A stretch of DNA of 64,000 nucleotides, from the NCBI GenBank assembly GCA_016787525.1, contig JAEUUP010000072.1, forward strand, positions 1-64,000, written 5' to 3'. Made by a program: the position numbers and the translations under genes. The first letter of the stretch is position 1; each line of letters opens with the position of its first letter. The notes beneath the pieces are model-generated. The model did no database searches and was not told where the DNA came from. It worked only from the letters and a program-made list of their open reading frames with translations. Shown piece by piece: positions 17,645-26,252 of this stretch. Origin of the DNA: Saprospiraceae bacterium. GTDB taxonomy: Bacteria > Bacteroidota > Bacteroidia > Chitinophagales > Saprospiraceae.

Positions 17645-19540
17645 TTAAAAATGCCACCGCTTAAATGCCTCGATGGCCTCGTATTCTGGGAAGCCCAGTG
17701 CGTCAAAAGCCTTAGCTGTGCCACGATTGCGTTCTTCGGCACGTTGCCAAAACTCGCGTGAGTCTGACCCTGGGAACAGGGGACGGTCTTTTTGACTTTG
17801 GTGTTTGAAAATGGCACGACGTTTACGCAATAACTCATCGGGACTGAGGGGGACTGCCATGTCAATGTTCTCAATCTCCCACTCGTGCCAAGCACCACGA
17901 TAGAGCCAAACGCTGCACTCTTGCATCCATTCTTCGTGTTTCAACTCTTGAATGGCTCTGAAGATGGCATCTAAGCATACCCGATGCGTGCCATGAGGGT
18001 CACTTAAATCACCTGCGGCGTAAACTTGATGCGGTTTCACCTCTGTCAAAAGGTCTTTGATGATTTGAATGTCTTCGGTACTGAGGGGTTTCTTTTTGAT
18101 TGTGCCTGTTTCGTAGAAAGGCATATCGAGGAAGTGTGACACAACCTTTTCACTGACATAGCGGCAGCCTGCTTTGGCTTCACCACGACGAATCAAGCCT
18201 TTGATTTTCTGTACCTCGGGTGCATCTACCTCGCCTGCTTTTTTGTTTTTAATCTTTTCTTGAATGTCGTTGAACATCGTTTGTGCGGTGTTTTTATCTA
18301 AACCAAACATGTCCGTAAAATCATTCATAAAGTCCGCAAAACGAACCACATCATCATCGAAAACAGCAATGTTGCCAGATGTTTGATAAGCCACATGCAC
18401 CTCATGACCGTGGTCGCTGAGGCGGATAAACGTGCCGCCCATCGAGATAACATCATCGTCGGGGTGTGGGCTGAATATAATCACACGTTTAGGATAGACG
18501 GGTGAAGGTTCGGGTCTATTGACGTAGCTGTCGTTTTGTTTGCCGCCTGGCCAACCTGTGATGGTGTGGCGCAATTGATTGAACACTTTGACATTGATAT
18601 TGTAGGCACTGTCGTATTCTGTCACCAAGTCACTCATACCATTCTCGGCATAGTCACGAGTTGTGAGCTTCAAGATTGGTTTTTTCTCTTTCTGACTCAA
18701 CCAAATCAAAGCACGTTTGATAAGGTGTTGGTCTGTCCAGTCACATTCACGCACCAACCAAGGGGTTTTATAACGTGTCAACTCCGAAGCTGCGGCAGCA
18801 TCGAGGTAGAATGTCGTATTGCCGTGGTTTTGTAGATAAGTCGCAGGTACATGGTCGCTGATGTCGCCTTCCACTGTCTTGCGGATGATGTGCGATTTGC
18901 CTTCGCCCCAAGCCATCAAGATGATTTGTTTGGCTTCCATGATTGTCCCCACACCCATTGTGATGGCTTTGCGCGGTACAAACTCTTCACCAAAGAAGTC
19001 ACTCGCTGCGTCGGTGATGGTCAGATGGTCGAGTGTGACCATCCGCGTGCGCGACTTTTGACCCGAGCCAGGCTCGTTGAAGCCAATATGACCTGTGCGA
19101 CCGATACCTAAGATTTGTAGGTCGAGACCACCATACGACTTTATTTTATCTTCGTAGCCTTTGCAGTAGTCTGCGACGGCTGTTTTCGCTACTGTACCAT
19201 CTGGAATATTGATATTTTCGGGTAAAATGTCCACACTATCGAACAATAATTCGTGCATAAAGCGCACATAACTTTGTAGAGCGTCGGCCGCCATTGGATA
19301 ATACTCGTCCAAGTTGAATGTGACGACGTTTTTGAAGCTCAGACCTTCTTCTTTGTGCAAACGCACCAATTCGGCATAAACTGAAGTCGGTGTCGAACCC
19401 GTTGCTAAACCCAAAACGCATGGTTTATTTTCAGCTGCTTTCTGGCGAATTAAGTCTGCAATCTGTCCAGCCACCACACACGAGGCTTCTTTGGATGTCT
19501 CGTAAACGAGAGTGTTGATTTTTTCTAATTGGTTATCCAT
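17645..19540 (-). CDS. nagB: Glucosamine-6-phosphate deaminase fused to a LmbE/PIG-L domain
   Basis: 631 aa from ATG 19538-19540 (MDNQLEKINTLVYE). Residues ~1-270 are NagB: LGLATGSTPTSVY, the FNLDEYYP catalytic aspartate and TGHIGFNEPGS; it converts glucosamine-6-phosphate to fructose-6-phosphate and ammonia. Residues ~370-630 form a PIG-L/LmbE-like zinc hydrolase domain (IIFSPHPDDDVISMGG, later DPHGTHRVC). Long NagB forms are common in Bacteroidota; the second activity is unproven. Word copy at 18079 gives KPLSTED; a one-mismatch copy at 17842 gives VPLSPDE. Stands as a single-gene unit. Confidence 0.92.
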   Translation of the reverse strand: MDNQLEKINTLVYETSKEASCVVAGQIADLIRQKAAENKPCVLGLATGSTPTSVYAELVRLHKEEGLSFKNVVTFNLDEYYPMAADALQSYVRFMHELLFDSVDILPENINIPDGTVAKTAVADYCKGYEDKIKSYGGLDLQILGIGRTGHIGFNEPGSGQKSRTRMVTLDHLTITDAASDFFGEEFVPRKAITMGVGTIMEAKQIILMAWGEGKSHIIRKTVEGDISDHVPATYLQNHGNTTFYLDAAAASELTRYKTPWLVRECDWTDQHLIKRALIWLSQKEKKPILKLTTRDYAENGMSDLVTEYDSAYNINVKVFNQLRHTITGWPGGKQNDSYVNRPEPSPVYPKRVIIFSPHPDDDVISMGGTFIRLSDHGHEVHVAYQTSGNIAVFDDDVVRFADFMNDFTDMFGLDKNTAQTMFNDIQEKIKNKKAGEVDAPEVQKIKGLIRRGEAKAGCRYVSEKVVSHFLDMPFYETGTIKKKPLSTEDIQIIKDLLTEVKPHQVYAAGDLSDPHGTHRVCLDAIFRAIQELKHEEWMQECSVWLYRGAWHEWEIENIDMAVPLSPDELLRKRRAIFKHQSQKDRPLFPGSDSREFWQRAEERNRGTAKAFDALGFPEYEAIEAFKRWHF

Positions 19541-19798
19541 TCGATTACTTTTAATTAAAAGAAATTTATTCAATGATTGGTTTGTATTTTGATGTTCTTT
19601 TTTCGTTCTATTCGTTTTTGATGGTGCAAACATTCGGCTTTTTTTACCTTTTACCTAAAAAAGACCTTCTACAAAGCTACGACAGCCTAAAAAAAGAGCC
19701 TACGACACTACTTTATGCAATAAATCTGCCACAATATCATTCAAAAAATCTTGTTTTCAAATTAACTAATACTGAGGGGGTATCTAAAGAAACCGTTT

Positions 19799-20908
19799 CT
19801 ACTTGCATTTCGCTACTTCGACGGCTTTTAAAATATTATTCAACCCTTTGAGCAACTTCTCCGATGTGTCCCAACTGTAGCCAATGCGCAAATAGCGGGC
19901 ATCCGCCTCGAACCAATGACCTCTGCCCACATAAGTAGCATACTGATTGAGCAAGATGTCGTGAAACTTAGCCATATCAATATCTATCTCACTCTTGATT
20001 CTCGGAAAACAAACGCAACCACCCTGCGGCTCAACCCACTCCAAGACATCCTGCTGAGCCATAAAGGTTTTCAGAATATTGAAGTTCTTTTGAATTGTGT
20101 CACGAACAGGGGCAAAGAGCTGCTCTTTCTTTTGCCAATATTGAAAAGCAATTTCCTCATCCACCACGGAGTTGGTGATACAAATCTGCTCCTTGGCTGC
20201 CAAAAAAGTCTCCATCAATGCTTTGTTCTGCGAGATAAGCCAGCCCATGCGTATCCCTGGCAACCCATACGACTTTGACATAGACGAAATGCTGATAACT
20301 CTATCCGACAAACGCGCCGCAACAGGCAGTTTTGGCACGAAAGACATATCGCGATAGGTCTCATCGAGTAGGAGATAAGTGCCTTTGCGCTCCACCAACG
20401 CGACAATGGCCTTGAGTTGGTCTTCATCTATCAATACACCTGTCGGATTGTGCGGATAGGTCAGACTGACTAATTTGGTGCGTTTGGTTATCAACTTGTC
20501 CAAAGCCTTGATGTCCAGCTGAAAACCGTCTTCAAACCGCAGATTCAAGTACGATACCTTTGCACCGATGGCTCTCGGCGTTTCTATATTGGTCGCATAA
20601 TTGGTTTTAGCGACCACAATATGGTCATTTTTATTCAAAAAAGATGTGGCAACGATGAATAAAGCCATAGCTGCCCCCGAAGTTAACAAGACATCATCTG
20701 CCGAAAAGCCACCCTCTTGGGCAATAAGCTCACGCAACTCAGGCTTGCCCTTATGGTCGCCATACAACAAAACCAAGTCATCGAGACGCAATCCCAAATC
20801 ACTCAATCTTTGGTCTGTAAAGGAACTCTCAGACAAGTTGCAGTCAATGTTTTCATAACCAAAGCCTTCTGGAGCTTCTATTTCAATCGGCATTCTTTTG
20901 TAGAGCAT
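19799..20908 (-). CDS. Class I/II PLP-dependent aminotransferase
   Basis: 369 aa fold-type I aminotransferase. Motifs: TSGAAMALFIVATS, LTYPHNPTGVL, LLLDETYRD (cofactor Asp and Tyr), SSMSKSYGLPGIRMGW with the Schiff-base lysine, and ARYLRIGYSW with the substrate-carboxylate arginine. Substrate not predictable; resembles capreomycidine-synthase-like and aspartate-type enzymes. The first codon may be either of two close methionines (MLYKRM). No word copy inside; one lies 20 bp past the stop at 19770. Confidence 0.88.
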   Translation of the reverse strand: MLYKRMPIEIEAPEGFGYENIDCNLSESSFTDQRLSDLGLRLDDLVLLYGDHKGKPELRELIAQEGGFSADDVLLTSGAAMALFIVATSFLNKNDHIVVAKTNYATNIETPRAIGAKVSYLNLRFEDGFQLDIKALDKLITKRTKLVSLTYPHNPTGVLIDEDQLKAIVALVERKGTYLLLDETYRDMSFVPKLPVAARLSDRVISISSMSKSYGLPGIRMGWLISQNKALMETFLAAKEQICITNSVVDEEIAFQYWQKKEQLFAPVRDTIQKNFNILKTFMAQQDVLEWVEPQGGCVCFPRIKSEIDIDMAKFHDILLNQYATYVGRGHWFEADARYLRIGYSWDTSEKLLKGLNNILKAVEVAKCK

Positions 20909-21022
20909 GATGTTCTATTTTGACTCTTTTGGACAAATGTATTGAAAGTTTTTAAGCACAAAAAAATCCTACACCTTATGATTCTATTAAAGTCTAAGAT
21001 TTTCTTAGAAACTGTTTAAAAC

Positions 21023-21147
21023 TTAAAACAAAATACCCGCCCAACCCAATGCCTGTGACTGCTCTCCTGTATAAACATCTGTGCCATAAGGCATTTTGAG
21101 TGAAAAATAAATAAACACATATATTGAAACATTTAACTTTCGTTAAC
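21023..21147 (-). pseudogene. C-terminal remnant of an outer-membrane beta-barrel protein
   Basis: The minus-strand frame reads NVSIYVFIYFSLKMPYG, then TDVYTGEQSQALGWAGILF and stops at TAA 21023-21025. Alternating hydrophobic residues and a terminal phenylalanine are typical of the last strands of an outer-membrane barrel. An in-frame stop lies just upstream and no start is present. Looks like the 3' end of a deleted gene. Confidence 0.4.
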
Positions 21148-21370
21148 AGTAAACATATCAAAATAGCTTAATTTTGTTTTATACATAAAAGATGTATCTG
21201 TTGTCAGTGCCTAAAATTGTTTGAATTGCCTAAAAATCTGTTCGCACGCATTAACCCTCATCTAATAGTCTAACCGAGTGTTTATGCTTGTATCTACTTT
21301 TTTTTATTCAATTAGGCATTTTTGGGTAGTTTTTTGCCTTTTTAGGACTGATTTAGGGCTTTTAAAAAAA

Positions 21371-21752
21371 AGTCAAGACCCGATCTAGGAAGGTCGAGAC
21401 CCGATCTAGGAAGGTCAAGACCCGATCTAGGAAGGTCGAGACCCGATCTAGGAAGGTCGAGACCCGATCTAGGAAGGTCAAGACCCGATCTAGGAAGGTC
21501 AAGACCCGATCTAGGAAGGTCAAGACCCGATCTAGGTAAGGTCAAGACCCGATCTAGGAAGGTCAAGACCCGATCTAGGTAAGGTCAAGACCCGATCTAG
21601 GAAGGTCAAGACTCGATCTAGGAAGGTCAAGACCCGATCTAGGAAGGTCGAGACCCGATCTAGGAAGGTCGAGACCCGATCTAGGAAGGTCGAGACCCGA
21701 TATAGGTAAGGTCAAGACCCGATCTAGGAAGGTCAAGACCCAATATAGGAAG
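21371..21752. repeat. 21-bp tandem array, 18 units with internal dyad
   Basis: The unit is GGTCAAGACCCGATCTAGGAA (A or G at position 5). Each unit carries GGTC-NN-GACC, a 10-bp dyad, and CGATCTAGG. Three units are 22 bp (TAGGTAAGG form, near 21536, 21579 and 21707), which shifts the reading frame and argues against a protein repeat. End units are degenerate (ACTCGATC, CAATATAGG). Spacing of two helical turns puts each dyad on the same DNA face, like iterons or an operator array. Function unknown. Confidence 0.92.
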
Positions 21753-21841
21753 CATCTGACAGGCCCCCTCAGTATTTCTTTGGGGATTTTACCTGTTCTG
21801 AATATCAATTTATTTCAATAACTTTTAAACCCTTTTTTCAC

Positions 21842-22777
21842 ATGACACCTACTTATAGTTGTTCAGCTTCAGATTTAGCAGACGTAATCCGTTTAGGTTT
21901 GTTTGACTACGAACAATACCAACCCCGCTTCGCTGCACACAAACCCAGCAAATACACGGCGACGTATGGCACAGAAACTCAAACCTTGCTCAAAGATTTT
22001 GTGACAATGGAAGACTTTCAATCCCATGCCAAGACCGTACAAACGGCGCGTGATGCGTTCACCAATGAAGTCAAAAGCGTGGCTGTACTGTTCAAAATGC
22101 TCAAAAACTACATCAATGAGTTGACAGCGGACAAAACACTGCGCACCAACCACTACAAAGAGGCAGGGCAACAATTGTTCGACGAATTGAGTGCGAATAG
22201 TGCAGAAGGCAATGATAAATTATTGGGGGCGATGATTCGATTCGTGCAAACGTATCAAGCCGAATTGACCGCCAAAGACTTGCCCGCCGACTTTGTGCAA
22301 CAACTCAAAGACAAACAAACCCGTCTCTCGAACACCCACAAAGCGTGGTTGACTGCCAAAGAAACCGCCAGTGCCGCCAGCGATACCAAAATCGCAGCAG
22401 GCAATGAGTTGAAAAGTCGCTTGGCGATGCTATTCGCCGATGCCCAAGTGGTGTTTCAGGAAGAAAAAGACATTGCCAAAAAGTTTGTTTGGGACACTCT
22501 TTTGACCAAAGTGCGGGGTGCAAGAGAGACTGGACTCAATGGCAAAACCATCAATGCCTCCATCGAGAAAGCAGCGGGTGGCATCACGGTGTCCATCCCG
22601 TCGCTCAATCTATCCGTCGTGAGCGATGCCAACGGTCGCTACGAGTTTCCTTCCCTTCCCGAAGGTACTTACGACATCGAAGCCAAAGGCGACGGCTTCA
22701 AAACCCTCGTGGTCGAGAAACGCGTAGTGAAGGCAGGTGTCGTCGGCCGATTGAACTTGGCTTTGGAGATGGTGTAG
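21842..22777 (+). CDS. Cytoplasmic helical protein with C-terminal carboxypeptidase-regulatory-like domain
   Basis: 311 aa, no signal peptide. Residues 1-225 are mostly helical and alanine/lysine rich with no recognised domain. Residues ~230-311 form a CarboxypepD_reg beta-sandwich (GLNGKTINASIEKAAGG, SDANGRYEFPSLPEGTYDIEAKGDGFKT, GRLNLALEMV). That domain usually sits in exported proteins, so its place in a protein without export signal is unusual. It follows directly after the 21-bp array. Higher GC than the region upstream. Confidence 0.65.
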   Translation: MTPTYSCSASDLADVIRLGLFDYEQYQPRFAAHKPSKYTATYGTETQTLLKDFVTMEDFQSHAKTVQTARDAFTNEVKSVAVLFKMLKNYINELTADKTLRTNHYKEAGQQLFDELSANSAEGNDKLLGAMIRFVQTYQAELTAKDLPADFVQQLKDKQTRLSNTHKAWLTAKETASAASDTKIAAGNELKSRLAMLFADAQVVFQEEKDIAKKFVWDTLLTKVRGARETGLNGKTINASIEKAAGGITVSIPSLNLSVVSDANGRYEFPSLPEGTYDIEAKGDGFKTLVVEKRVVKAGVVGRLNLALEMV

Positions 22778-22807
22778 GATAGTGAACCGAGTGGTGACCC
22801 CCTCAGT

Positions 22808-22932
22808 AAAACAACACCGCCCTTGCGAGCGAAGCGAAGCAACCTGTTAAAAGCCGAGCGCACACCATCGAAGGTATTCTGCGTTCTACTATAAAGATTG
22901 CTTCGCTTCGCTCGCAATGACGGCGTTGTTTT
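22808..22932. repeat. Inverted repeat with GCGAGCGAAGCGAAG arms
   Basis: Arms 22808-22845 and 22895-22932 (38 bp, about four mismatches) enclose a 49-bp loop. The arm core TTGCGAGCGAAGCGAAGCAA is a short intergenic repeat found in many unrelated bacterial genomes. It lies between convergent genes and could act as a bidirectional terminator. It abuts the CCCCTCAGTA copy at 22799-22808. Confidence 0.8.
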
Positions 22933-22977
22933 TAATTAAAGGATACCTCAACGGCTTGTCTTGCAAGCCAGAGTCGT

Positions 22978-23556
22978 CTAAAAATTAATCTGAATAGCAA
23001 ATACACGGTCTTTGTAGGAGTCGTAACTCAAGACCAGTTGCGGATTGACCTTGCCGCCGTCCCAGATGGGGCGCATTTCATCGTCATTGACAGGCACAAG
23101 TTTGACGGGTTTACCATTGGCAGCTTCCAAATCTTTGAGTGTTGAGCCAATATGGATGCCTTCGGGTGTTTGAAATTTCCCTTGGCGCACAAAAATGCTT
23201 TCGATTTTCTTAAAAGTCTGCCCTTTTTTCCAAGCTATTTCTATTTCACTCCCTGAATTGGGCAGAACAACGGTTTGTACCAAACCTCTATCCACACGTA
23301 CCACGTTAGAGTCGCCATAAATACGTTTCAAATCGCTTTCAGTTGTCGAAGGAGTCATATCGCCAAATTGTCGTTTCGGCACGATGGTATAGTTGCGAAC
23401 CACTTTATCTACAATAGGAGAGACTGTCATAGTTTGTTGATGAACAGTTGTATCAACAACAGCGACCCCCTCAGTATTTTGTTGCGTTTGAGGTGTGTTG
23501 TTGCAAGCCATCCACACACCCAACGAAGCGAAAAGAAATACTTTTTTATAAACCAT
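22978..23556 (-). CDS. Putative lipoprotein
   Basis: 192 aa. Hydrophobic start MVYKKVFLFASLGVWMAC, then NNTPQTQQ, fits a lipoprotein signal with Cys18, although the residues before the cysteine are a weak lipobox. The mature part has ESDLKRIYGDSNVVR and IGSTLKDLEAANGKPV, a repeated threshold-type motif seen in uncharacterised periplasmic proteins. The word copy at 23467 gives NTEGVAV right after the lipidation site, in the unstructured linker. Role unknown. Confidence 0.7.
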   Translation of the reverse strand: MVYKKVFLFASLGVWMACNNTPQTQQNTEGVAVVDTTVHQQTMTVSPIVDKVVRNYTIVPKRQFGDMTPSTTESDLKRIYGDSNVVRVDRGLVQTVVLPNSGSEIEIAWKKGQTFKKIESIFVRQGKFQTPEGIHIGSTLKDLEAANGKPVKLVPVNDDEMRPIWDGGKVNPQLVLSYDSYKDRVFAIQINF

Positions 23557-23593
23557 TGATAGTCAATTTTGAGTTAAATAGCCATGAATGCAA

Positions 23594-23623
23594 AGCCCAC
23601 AACACCAAACGGCATTGTGGGCT
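23594..23623 (-). terminator. Hairpin after recQ
   Basis: AGCCCACAA (23594-23602) pairs with TTGTGGGCT (23615-23623). It sits 22 bp past the recQ stop; the T-tail on the minus strand is weak. Confidence 0.6.
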
Positions 23624-23644
23624 TATTTATTACGTTAAAAAAGG

Positions 23645-25861
23645 TCAGTTAGCCACTTCCGATAAGAATTTCAAACGCATCAAACAAATTTCTTCGTAGG
23701 TGATTTCCTCGTCTTCTTCTTTCAGAACGCGGAAAGCCACAGCAGGATCATCTGTTTCAGACTGCATGAAATAGTCATGGATTTCATCTTGAACATACTC
23801 GTCAATCACATCGGTGATACAGTAGTCCAAATTCAATTTTGTACCTGATTGCACAATCACATCCAACTCAGTCATCAATTCATCGAGTGAGATTTGATTT
23901 TGGCGTGCCAATTCATTCAAGGGTACTTTTCTATCAATGCCCTTGATAATGGCCACTTTGGTTTTGGATTGATTGGCGACTTGTTTAATCACAAAGTCTT
24001 GTGGTCGGTCAATTTCATTTTCTTCCACATACTTTGCAATCAAAGTCACAAAGGGTTTACCGAACTTATTGGCTTTACCCGACGAAACACCCTGCACTTT
24101 TGACATTTCTTCAAGCGTGATAGGGTATTGTGTTGCCATATCTTCCAAACTTGGGTCTTGGAAAATGACATAAGGTGGCACATTCTTCTTCTTGGCTTCC
24201 GACTTACGCAAGTCTTTAAGCAGCTTCAACAGGGTATTGTCGAGTGCTGCTGGGCGCGCTTGCATCTCATCGGGGTCAATGGATGTGTCTTCAAAGTTAT
24301 GGTTGAGAGTGATTTTCATTTCATGGGGTTTCTCCATGAAAACACGCCCAGCATCAGACAAATGAATGACACCATACTGTTCTATCTCTTTATAAATCAG
24401 GTTGTTGAGCATACCATGACGCACAACTGACTGCCAGAAGACTTCATCTTTAGACTTTCCACACCCAAATAACTCATGTTTGGTGTATTTGAAGTCCTTC
24501 ATTTCTTTGGTTTCATTACCTAAAATGAAATCAATGATGGTTTTCAATGTAAACTGTTCCCCCAAAGATTCAATAGCATCTAAAGCCGTTGCCATTTCCT
24601 CTTGTACATCTACCGTTGGGCGCGGGTGACGGCAGTTGTCGCACATGCCTTGACGGTCGCAGACGAATTTTTCGCCAAAGTAGTGCAGCAAAAACTCGCG
24701 TCGGCAAGTAGTGGTTTCGGCGTAAGCCGTCATTTCCTCCATCAACTGCATACCCATTTCACGCTCTGCCACAGGTTTGTCGCGTAGGAATTTCTCCAAT
24801 CGTGCAATATCACGATAACTATAGAAGGCAATGCAACGACCTTCCAAACCATCGCGACCCGCACGACCTGTTTCTTGATAATAGTTTTCGATGGATTTTG
24901 GAATATCGTGGTGCATCACAAAGCGCACATCGGGCTTGTCAATACCCATACCAAAGGCAATCGTAGCCACAATCACATCAATGTCTTCCATCAAAAAGGC
25001 ATCTTGTGTCTGAGCGCGTGTTTTAGCATCCAAGCCTGCATGATAGGGGAGCGCCTTTATACCATTGACAGACAAGACTTTAGCAATATCTTCGGCAGAC
25101 TTGCGCGCCTGAACATAAATGATACCCGAACGATCTGGCAAATCTTTAACAACTTGTAAGATTTGACGGTGCAAAGCCTCTTCCTTCGGTGGTTTAGGGC
25201 GCACTTCGTAGTAAAGATTGTCTCGATTGAATGACGAAATGAAGATGTTTTCGCCCTGCATGTCCAAGTTTTTGACAATATCCACCTGCACTTTGGGTGT
25301 AGCCGTAGCCGTCAAGGCAATAATCGGCACATCGTCGTCAATAGACTCAATCATTGTACGAATACGGCGATATTCAGGTCTGAAATCGTGTCCCCATTCC
25401 GAAATACAATGCGCTTCGTCCACAGCAACGAAAGAAATTTTTGTATTTTGGAAAAACTCAATGTTCTCGTCTTTGGTCAAAGTTTCGGGCGCAACGTAGA
25501 GGAGTTTGGTTTTCCCATCTACGATGTCTTGTTTCACTTTTTTAATATCCGTTCTGGATAAAGAAGAGTTCAAAAAATGGGCAATATCGTCGCTTTGAGA
25601 GTAGCCACGAATCGAATCCACTTGATTTTTCATCAAAGCGATGAGTGGCGAGATGACCAAAGCTGTGCCTTCCATCATCAAAGCAGGTAATTGATAACAG
25701 AGCGATTTGCCACCACCTGTTGGCATAATAACAAATGTATCGTGTCCTTCCAAAACACTTTTAACGACAGGCTCTTGCGTCCCCTTAAATTGGTCAAATC
25801 CGAAGTATTTATGCAACGCTTCGTGCAGCGAATCCGTCGTCACTTCCATTATCTCATGCAT
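23645..25861 (-). CDS. recQ: ATP-dependent DNA helicase RecQ
   Basis: 738 aa 3'-5' helicase. In order: Walker A PTGGGKSLCYQLPA, DEAH box AVDEAHCISEWGHDFRPEY, TGRAGRDGLEG motif VI, four zinc cysteines in CRREFLLHYFGEKFVCDRQG and MCDNC, a winged-helix RQC region, and an HRDC domain (~530-610). The extra C-terminal ~100 residues are usual in the long RecQ of Bacteroidota. Acts in recombination repair. Contains no copy of the dispersed word despite its 2.2 kb. A second ATG four codons downstream is an alternative start. Confidence 0.95.
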   Translation of the reverse strand: MHEIMEVTTDSLHEALHKYFGFDQFKGTQEPVVKSVLEGHDTFVIMPTGGGKSLCYQLPALMMEGTALVISPLIALMKNQVDSIRGYSQSDDIAHFLNSSLSRTDIKKVKQDIVDGKTKLLYVAPETLTKDENIEFFQNTKISFVAVDEAHCISEWGHDFRPEYRRIRTMIESIDDDVPIIALTATATPKVQVDIVKNLDMQGENIFISSFNRDNLYYEVRPKPPKEEALHRQILQVVKDLPDRSGIIYVQARKSAEDIAKVLSVNGIKALPYHAGLDAKTRAQTQDAFLMEDIDVIVATIAFGMGIDKPDVRFVMHHDIPKSIENYYQETGRAGRDGLEGRCIAFYSYRDIARLEKFLRDKPVAEREMGMQLMEEMTAYAETTTCRREFLLHYFGEKFVCDRQGMCDNCRHPRPTVDVQEEMATALDAIESLGEQFTLKTIIDFILGNETKEMKDFKYTKHELFGCGKSKDEVFWQSVVRHGMLNNLIYKEIEQYGVIHLSDAGRVFMEKPHEMKITLNHNFEDTSIDPDEMQARPAALDNTLLKLLKDLRKSEAKKKNVPPYVIFQDPSLEDMATQYPITLEEMSKVQGVSSGKANKFGKPFVTLIAKYVEENEIDRPQDFVIKQVANQSKTKVAIIKGIDRKVPLNELARQNQISLDELMTELDVIVQSGTKLNLDYCITDVIDEYVQDEIHDYFMQSETDDPAVAFRVLKEEDEEITYEEICLMRLKFLSEVAN

Positions 25862-26252
25862 TGCGTATAACAGTTTTTTAAAATGAAAGAATAAGAAACC
25901 TCCCCCTCAGTACAACAACTGTGAGAGCAAAACTTTTACATCAAAATATGTGTTGAAAAAATAATTATCTTAAAAAAAATGCTGTTTAAGTGTTTCACAT
26001 TACTACAGGCATTAATAAAGAACCGTACATTTAAAGTCCTGCGACTCTGAAAAATACTGAATGGTGTTTTGTTCGTCAAAATAATTCGCATAAAACTCTC
26101 TTTTCCCCAAATGAAATTTGGTCTTAGTTGCATTTTTAAAAATGAGTTAATTTTGGTTACTCTTTTTTGGAATCTAAAATTAAAACAATCTTCTCTTATG
26201 TAGGCAAATTTTTACTCTTTTTTTTTCATAAAAAATAGACCTTTGTTTTTCT
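25862..26252. other. 391-bp divergent spacer between recQ and kdsD
   Basis: Contains the CCCCTCAGTA copy at 25903, the kdsD promoter and AT-rich sequence. Nothing else recognised. Confidence 0.5.
26128..26155 (+). promoter_or_regulatory. Promoter for kdsD
   Basis: TAATTTTG at 26148-26155 matches TAnnTTTG; a TTG at 26128-26130 lies 17 bp upstream, slightly closer than ideal. The start codon is ~98 bp downstream. Confidence 0.4.

Larger units (their letters stand above)
20909..21841. other. 933-bp gene-free interval with OMP remnant and 21-bp array
   Basis: Between divergently transcribed genes. It holds a minus-strand outer-membrane-protein remnant (21023-21147), a TAATTTTG box on + at 21169-21176 with no gene close downstream, a T-rich stretch (21296-21370), the 18-unit 21-bp array (21371-21752) and a CCCCTCAGTA copy at 21765. 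Confidence 0.7.

Noticed and set aside
19573..19851. Plus-strand 92-codon frame between nagB and the aminotransferase
   Set aside because: It is low-complexity, overlaps the aminotransferase antisense, and has no family features.
21371..21752. Protein with LDLPRSG repeats on the minus strand
   Set aside because: Three 22-bp units shift the frame, splitting it into two short frames; no start region or homologous domain.
26055..26064. TACTGAATGG near the kdsD promoter, GATTGAGGGG near 1966, AATTGAGGGG at 52122 and AGCCTCAGTA at 15791 as word copies
   Set aside because: Two or more mismatches each; compatible with chance or decayed copies, so not counted.
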